A stretch of DNA of 64,000 bases, from contig NZ_JAHUXH010000017.1 in assembly GCF_019219825.1 (NCBI RefSeq), forward strand, positions 1-64,000, in the 5' to 3' direction. Within the stretch, counting starts at the first letter, position 1; the number at the start of each line of letters is the position of its first letter. Of this stretch, positions 60,236-64,000 are shown in pieces. This DNA is from Streptomyces sp. TRM70350. Lineage in GTDB: Bacteria > Actinomycetota > Actinomycetes > Streptomycetales > Streptomycetaceae. The notes beneath the pieces are model-generated. The model was not told the DNA's origin. It did not search any database and saw only the letters and a list, made by a program, of their open reading frames with translations. A program made the translations under genes and the position numbers.

Positions 60236-61696
60236 GTGTCCACGTCGCCTGCCCACCCCCACCTGCCCGCCGTACATCTGCGGCCGCCGCGCAACTGGAT
60301 CAACGATCCCAACGGGCTGGTCTTCCACGACGGCCACTACCACGTGTTCTTCCAGTACAACCCGTACGGCCCGCAGCACGCGAACATGCACTGGGGCCAC
60401 TTCCGCAGCCCCGACCTGATCACCTGGGAACCCCTCCCGGTGGCCCTCGCCCCCACGCCGGGCGGCCACGACGCCGACGGCTGCTATTCGGGCAACGCCG
60501 TCTCCGCCGACGGCCGGCTCGTGGCCTTCTACTCCGCCCACCGTGACGACCGTTGGTGGCAGCCGGTCACCACGGCCGAGTCGCGCGACAACGGGCGCAC
60601 ATGGCAGAAGCGGCCCGAGCTGCTCATCCCGGAGCCGCCCGCCGACACCACCATGTACCGGGACCCCTACGTCTGGCGGCAGGAAGGCCGCTGGCGAATG
60701 CTGGTCGGCTCCGCCCTCGCCGACGGGCGCGGCGCGGCGCTGCTGTACGAGTCCGACGACCTGGAGCACTGGGAGTACCGCGGCCCCTTCGCCACGAGCG
60801 GACCCGCGCCCGGCACTGGCCCGGTCGGCTGGGAGTGTCCCCAGTACGCGACCTTCGGCGACCGGAGCGTCCTGATCGTCAGCGACTGGACGCCACAGGG
60901 CGGCCCCAGCCACACGACCGTCCACACCGGCCGCGAGCAGGACGGCCGCTTCACGGCGACCGCACCCCCGGTACCACTGGACCACGGTCCCGACTTCTAC
61001 GCCCCCGCCCTGCTGAAGGCCCCCGGGGAAGACCGCTGGCTGCTGTGGGGCTGGGCCTGGGAGGCCCGCGACGACGCCTGGGCGCATGAAGCAGGCTGGG
61101 CGGGCGTCCTCACCCTCCCCCGCGAGGTGACCCTCACCGCCGACGGCACGGTCGTCCAACGCCCCGCCCGCGAGCTGCTCGCCCTGCGCGGCGAACGGGT
61201 ACTGCACCGCACCGGACACGTCACGCAGTCCGCAGCGGCCGAGCTGGGCGAGGTCAGCCGCACCTTCGACGTCACAGCTGTCCTTACTCCCGACCCCACG
61301 GGTATGAGCAGCCTGCGCCTGGTCACCTCGGCGGACGGCACCGAGTACCTCGACATCAGCCTCGACCCCTCGGGCGGCCACCTCACCGTCGACCGCGGCC
61401 ACGCATCACTGGACGCACGGGCACGAGCAGGCGCGTACACCGCCCCATGCCCCGCCGCAACGACCCCCGGCGCCCCTGTCGAGCTGCGCTTGATCGTGGA
61501 CCGTTCGATCGCCGAGGTCTATCTCGCCGACGGCCAGGTCCTCACCCTCAGGTTCTATCCGGTCGCCGACGGACCGTGGCGGCTGCAAGCCCGCACGACA
61601 GGCACCGGCCGCAGTGACTTCACCGTCGAGGCATGGAACGTCAACTACCCGGGACTGGAACTCTCGGGCTTGCACAACAGGCATCGCCGGTGGTGA
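60236..61696 (+). CDS. Cytoplasmic GH32 beta-fructosidase (sucrase/levanase-like)
   Basis: A 486-residue GH32 enzyme without a signal peptide, expected to split imported sucrose or fructo-oligosaccharides. All three catalytic motifs are canonical: NWINDPNGLVF (nucleophile Asp about 24), MYRDPYVWR (RDP, about 141) and GWECPQYATF (acid/base Glu-Cys, about 199). The C-terminal beta-sandwich follows from about 330. Start GTG 60236 has AAAGG 8 bases upstream. Last gene of the locus, 82 bases after the permease. The tail runs close to the TnpB remnant but looks intact. Confidence 0.92.
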   Translation: MSTSPAHPHLPAVHLRPPRNWINDPNGLVFHDGHYHVFFQYNPYGPQHANMHWGHFRSPDLITWEPLPVALAPTPGGHDADGCYSGNAVSADGRLVAFYSAHRDDRWWQPVTTAESRDNGRTWQKRPELLIPEPPADTTMYRDPYVWRQEGRWRMLVGSALADGRGAALLYESDDLEHWEYRGPFATSGPAPGTGPVGWECPQYATFGDRSVLIVSDWTPQGGPSHTTVHTGREQDGRFTATAPPVPLDHGPDFYAPALLKAPGEDRWLLWGWAWEARDDAWAHEAGWAGVLTLPREVTLTADGTVVQRPARELLALRGERVLHRTGHVTQSAAAELGEVSRTFDVTAVLTPDPTGMSSLRLVTSADGTEYLDISLDPSGGHLTVDRGHASLDARARAGAYTAPCPAATTPGAPVELRLIVDRSIAEVYLADGQVLTLRFYPVADGPWRLQARTTGTGRSDFTVEAWNVNYPGLELSGLHNRHRRW

Positions 61697-62145
61697 TGCT
61701 GCGCTTGCGTCCAGCCCCGCCCCGCCGGCGCGGTGGTGGGGCAGGGGCCATGGACTGGGCCCACAACGAATCCGCAGGACCGGCATGCGAACCAGGCCCG
61801 GGAGACCCGGTTCGCTCTGTCGATGTGCCCGCACTCGGCGCAGGCCCAGCTGGAGTGGGTGGCCCGTTGGGGCTTGCGAAGCCGTACCCGCTCGCGGATC
61901 CCCGTCAGCTCTTCCAGGGCGATCCCGCGACCGGTGCGTTCAGCCTCGGCCACCACATGCTTCGCGATCCGAGTTTGCCGCGCAGCTTCCGTTCCCGCAC
62001 CCGGATGCGATTGAGTTCACGCCCAGCCATGATCTCGCCGTCGCTGGTGGTGGCGATGTTCACGATGCCCAGGTCGAGGCGCACGAAGACCCGCGTGCGG
62101 CGCCCGTGCGTCGCGCGTGGAGGGCGCGGCGGGAGTGGAAGCGCC
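61685..62145 (-). pseudogene. Degraded IS605-family TnpB (RNA-guided endonuclease ancestor)
   Basis: On the minus strand: FVRLDLGIVNIATTSDGEIM (RuvC-I with the catalytic Asp), GRELNRIRVRERKLRGKL, KHVVAEAERTGRGIALEEL (RuvC-II with Glu), RKPQRATHSSWACAECGHID and RANRVSRAWFACRSCGF (zinc ribbon, CxxC pairs). Frames do not join, the region between the RuvC-II motif and zinc ribbon is shortened, and the N-terminal two thirds is missing. No TnpA is present. Confidence 0.8.
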
Positions 62146-62186
62146 GGTGAGGCCGGCCCGCCCCACTCCCGCTAGCGTCCTCGTCT

Positions 62187-62230
62187 CCCTCGTCCCTGGC
62201 GCACACCATCCACGCCCCCGGGGACGAGGG
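62187..62230. repeat. 10-base inverted repeat
   Basis: CCCTCGTCCC (62187-62196) and GGGACGAGGG (62221-62230) separated by 24 bases in the gap between the TnpB remnant and the ricin-type gene. It could be a terminator for the minus-strand lectin gene at 62380, though it lies 150 bases past its stop. Otherwise I see no gene in 62146-62379. Confidence 0.4.
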
Positions 62231-62379
62231 CACCGCCCGTCGGTGGACCCCATATGGGCTGCCCGGGGCGGTGCAGGAGCGCAGCTCATTCGCCTCCCCC
62301 GTGGCAGTGGGCGGGGCTGGATCAGGCGCTTGCGCGTCTGGCTCAGCGCCTGTCCGGGTCACGTGGGCTTACGCGCGGT

Positions 62380-62937
62380 TCAGGCCGGACGGTTGCGGAA
62401 GACCTGGTTGAGGTAGTCGCCGACGGGCGAGAGGACGAGGTAGTGGTCGTTGCGGCTGGGGACGCTGTGGGGGGTGACGGCCAGGGAGGTGTCGTTGTAG
62501 GGGCGCAGGGTGAAGCCTCGCTCGATCCCGGTGTCGGTGGCGTACAGGTGCCACCACTGCTGCTTGTTGGCGGATGAGCACCTCTTGGTGGAGATGAGCT
62601 GGCGGCTCTCCACGCTCGCGGGCTGAAGGCAGATGTTGTTGCCGCCCGCATTCTTGATGAGGAACGTGTCGGTGCTGCCATCGACGGCCTGGTAGATCCA
62701 CTTTTCGGTGTCGTAGATGACGCCGTTGTGGTCCTCCCAGATGTCCACGTACGCCGTCGGCTCTTGGGCGAAGCCGTTGGGGGTGATGTGTTCCCCGGTC
62801 TGGGTGTGGTCGATGAAGACGTCTTGGCCGGTGGGGACGGGCACGGCTGGGGCCGCGACCGCCGGGGTGGACACCATGGCGGTGAGGGCCGCCAGCAGGG
62901 CGGGGCCGAGGAGGCGGAGGATGGTCGTCTTCGTCAT
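62380..62937 (-). CDS. Small secreted ricin-type beta-trefoil lectin protein
   Basis: A 185-residue exported protein. Signal peptide (TKTTILRLLGPALLAALTAM, ends AVAA, about 32). The mature part opens VPTGQDVFIDHTQTGEHITP. It contains a single trefoil-like region with IKNAGGNNICLQPASVESRQ and KQQWWHLYA (QxW-type). No catalytic domain. It likely binds sugars at the surface. The ATG at 62937 has GGGAG 9 bases upstream; a longer frame to 63096 lacks this. Confidence 0.75.
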   Translation of the reverse strand: MTKTTILRLLGPALLAALTAMVSTPAVAAPAVPVPTGQDVFIDHTQTGEHITPNGFAQEPTAYVDIWEDHNGVIYDTEKWIYQAVDGSTDTFLIKNAGGNNICLQPASVESRQLISTKRCSSANKQQWWHLYATDTGIERGFTLRPYNDTSLAVTPHSVPSRNDHYLVLSPVGDYLNQVFRNRPA

Positions 62938-63083
62938 GGACGTCTCTCCCTTGGATCGCCGGATAACGGCCCAGTCATCGTCCGTGTTCATCCAGCCGCC
63001 ATGAGGCGAAGAATGCTTTCCCCGTCGCCCGAAAGCGTGCAAAAGGCGCACCTCGGCCTGTCGTGTGGATGTCTTGACGCTAA

Positions 63084-63228
63084 GGGGTCCTTGCACTATG
63101 AGCGTCCGATCAGGTCGCGTGGTCTGGTGCCGTGCCTCGCAAGGCGCCGGAGCGCCCAGGTAGCTCCGGCGCCTTGCGAGGTGCGGTGCCAGGCCGCGCG
63201 ACCCGGGCGGGCATAGTGCAAGGACCCC
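63084..63228. mobile_element. MITE-like element with long hairpin and TAA target duplication
   Basis: Terminal inverted repeats GGGGTCCTTGCACTATG (63084-63100) and its exact complement (63212-63228) are flanked by TAA on both sides (63081-63083, 63229-63231), a likely 3-base target duplication. Inside, 40-base arms (63114-63153 and 63163-63202) form a stem around a 9-base loop. The outer and inner stems are separated by an internal loop (13 and 9 bases). It codes for nothing. A non-autonomous transposable element is the simplest reading; a structured RNA is the alternative. Confidence 0.82.
63114..63202 (+). ncRNA. Possible hyper-stable RNA hairpin (40-base-pair stem)
   Basis: Arms 63114-63153 and 63163-63202 match at all 40 positions if G-U pairs are allowed on the plus strand. 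There are 34 Watson-Crick and 6 G-U pairs, no mismatch and no bulge. On the minus strand the same six positions would be A-C mismatches. Expression is unproven; no promoter was assigned. Confidence 0.4.
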
Positions 63229-63440
63229 TAAGTCTCCCGGGCTGCCCGCCTGTTGCAGTGGCGCCGAGGTATGCCCGCTGAACGGCCTCCACCCGCATCG
63301 GACTTTGGTGCTTCATGGCTGACCAGACCTCGTGGACCGCCGAACCGTCGCCCCCGCGGACTACTGGCAGCCTCAACTCTGCCTGATGCCGGGACAGCGC
63401 TACGCCGAACTGGTCGGCGGCCCGCTGGACGGGACGTTGC

Positions 63441-63989
63441 TCAGCGCTTGAGCGTGAAGGTGAAGTCGCCGGAGAGCTTGCCGCTCAGCCGGACCACCGA
63501 CACGAGCTTCCCCTCCGTGATCAGTCTCTCGACCTCGGCCCGCGAAAGACCGCAACCTTCAGCGATCAGTCGCACCGGCCGGACAGGGATCCGCGCCGCA
63601 AAGCGGACCGAGACGTCGATCACCTCGCGGTCCAGGTGATCCGATCCGCCGGTGTCGAGACGCCAGGCGCTGTCCCAGTCGAGGGCGATGCGACTGCGGC
63701 GCCGCACGACCGGATCCTGGAGCAACTCAGCCGCCAGGCCGGGGTCGTTGTCATGCAGCCGGTCCAGCAGTTCAGGTCGTACGGAGCGCACATTCATCCG
63801 CTCCAGGACCGTGAGCTTTGCAGTTTCCCCGCAAGCGGTACAGAGCGCGAGGAGCCAGGCGTCGATGAGCTTGTGGTGTGCGTTGACGCGGAATTTACCG
63901 CTTGCCCGGAAGCGCTCGGACGCGCACGCGTGGCAACGGCGTCGAATGAGCGGGAGGCAGGTGGGCACGACCACCCAGTTTTCGAGCAC
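63441..63989 (-). CDS. DUF1062 family protein
   Basis: A 182-residue soluble protein. It has two CxxC motifs near the N-terminus (CHACASERF and CTACGETAKL), likely a zinc site, followed by KFRVNAHHKLIDAWLLALC and LHDNDPGLAAELLQDPVVRR, characteristic of DUF1062. The C-terminal third resembles a small HTH or S4-like fold (CGLSRAEVERLITEGKLVSV), which could bind RNA. Function unknown. GTG start at 63989, near the window edge; the N-terminus looks complete against remembered homologues. Confidence 0.83.
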   Translation of the reverse strand: MLENWVVVPTCLPLIRRRCHACASERFRASGKFRVNAHHKLIDAWLLALCTACGETAKLTVLERMNVRSVRPELLDRLHDNDPGLAAELLQDPVVRRRSRIALDWDSAWRLDTGGSDHLDREVIDVSVRFAARIPVRPVRLIAEGCGLSRAEVERLITEGKLVSVVRLSGKLSGDFTFTLKR

Positions 63990-64000
63990 AGAAGTACACC

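Overview
The window reads as a piece of a Streptomyces chromosome, most likely from an arm. GC is very high, and there is a chaplin-type cell-surface protein with a sortase signal, an NsdA/NsdB-type regulator, an SPW-repeat membrane protein, DUF397 and DUF1062 proteins, SpoIIE-type phosphatases, several Tat or Sec exported hydrolases, and promoter motifs resembling DasR sites. About 45 genes look intact. Broken genes are frequent: remnants of IS3, IS630, IS481 and IS605/TnpB elements, a prophage tape-measure remnant, and at least six decayed metabolic genes.

Layout. 1-7.7 kb: a decayed L-amino-acid oxidase, a secreted PL11 rhamnogalacturonan lyase, a dead IS3, an exported amidohydrolase divergent from a MarR regulator with a double-palindrome operator between them, and a chimeric scar of two truncated genes. 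7.9-13.8 kb: a phytoene-desaturase-like oxidoreductase, a PAS/GAF/PP2C/HATPase phosphatase and an exported serine hydrolase. 13.9-27.5 kb: an acyl-CoA catabolic region with a nitronate monooxygenase, three AMP-forming acyl-CoA ligases, PaaK, a crotonase, a double DUF35 protein and two thiolase-fold proteins lacking the usual nucleophilic Cys motif. Two promoters here share the operator TCTGAC-N5-GTCAGA, so the region looks like one locally controlled pathway. The gene order resembles mycobacterial sterol side-chain clusters. 27.6-39.5 kb: stress and regulatory genes (DUF397, Usp, CGNR regulator, phosphotransferase with NsdB-type regulator, a second PP2C phosphatase, Gfo/Idh/MocA, baeRF, S33 peptidase). 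39.8-45.7 kb: long chaplin, a G-rich repeat tract, an SPW protein, an acyl-CoA dehydrogenase-like protein, an ECF42 sigma factor with its YCII/DGPF partner, and a degenerate repeat array. 45.7-52.4 kb: urea-ABC-transporter and saccharopine-dehydrogenase remnants, PolX, GH19 chitinase, PI-PLC-like protein, IS481 and prophage debris.

52.5-61.7 kb is a coherent fructan (levan/inulin/sucrose) utilisation locus: a large secreted GH32 enzyme, a divergent LacI regulator with repeated AT-rich operator-like sites between them, a lipoprotein/permease/permease sugar importer without its own ATPase gene, and a cytoplasmic GH32 beta-fructosidase. The inferred flow is extracellular cleavage, import, then intracellular hydrolysis. 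61.7-64 kb holds a decayed TnpB, a small secreted ricin-type lectin protein, a 145-bp MITE-like hairpin element and a DUF1062 protein.

The signals most worth follow-up are the MITE-like hairpin, in which every departure from perfect complementarity is a G-U pair on one strand only, the shared operator of the acyl-CoA region, and the fructan locus with a D-to-E change at the GH32 nucleophile position of the secreted enzyme. No tRNA, rRNA or CRISPR array was seen.
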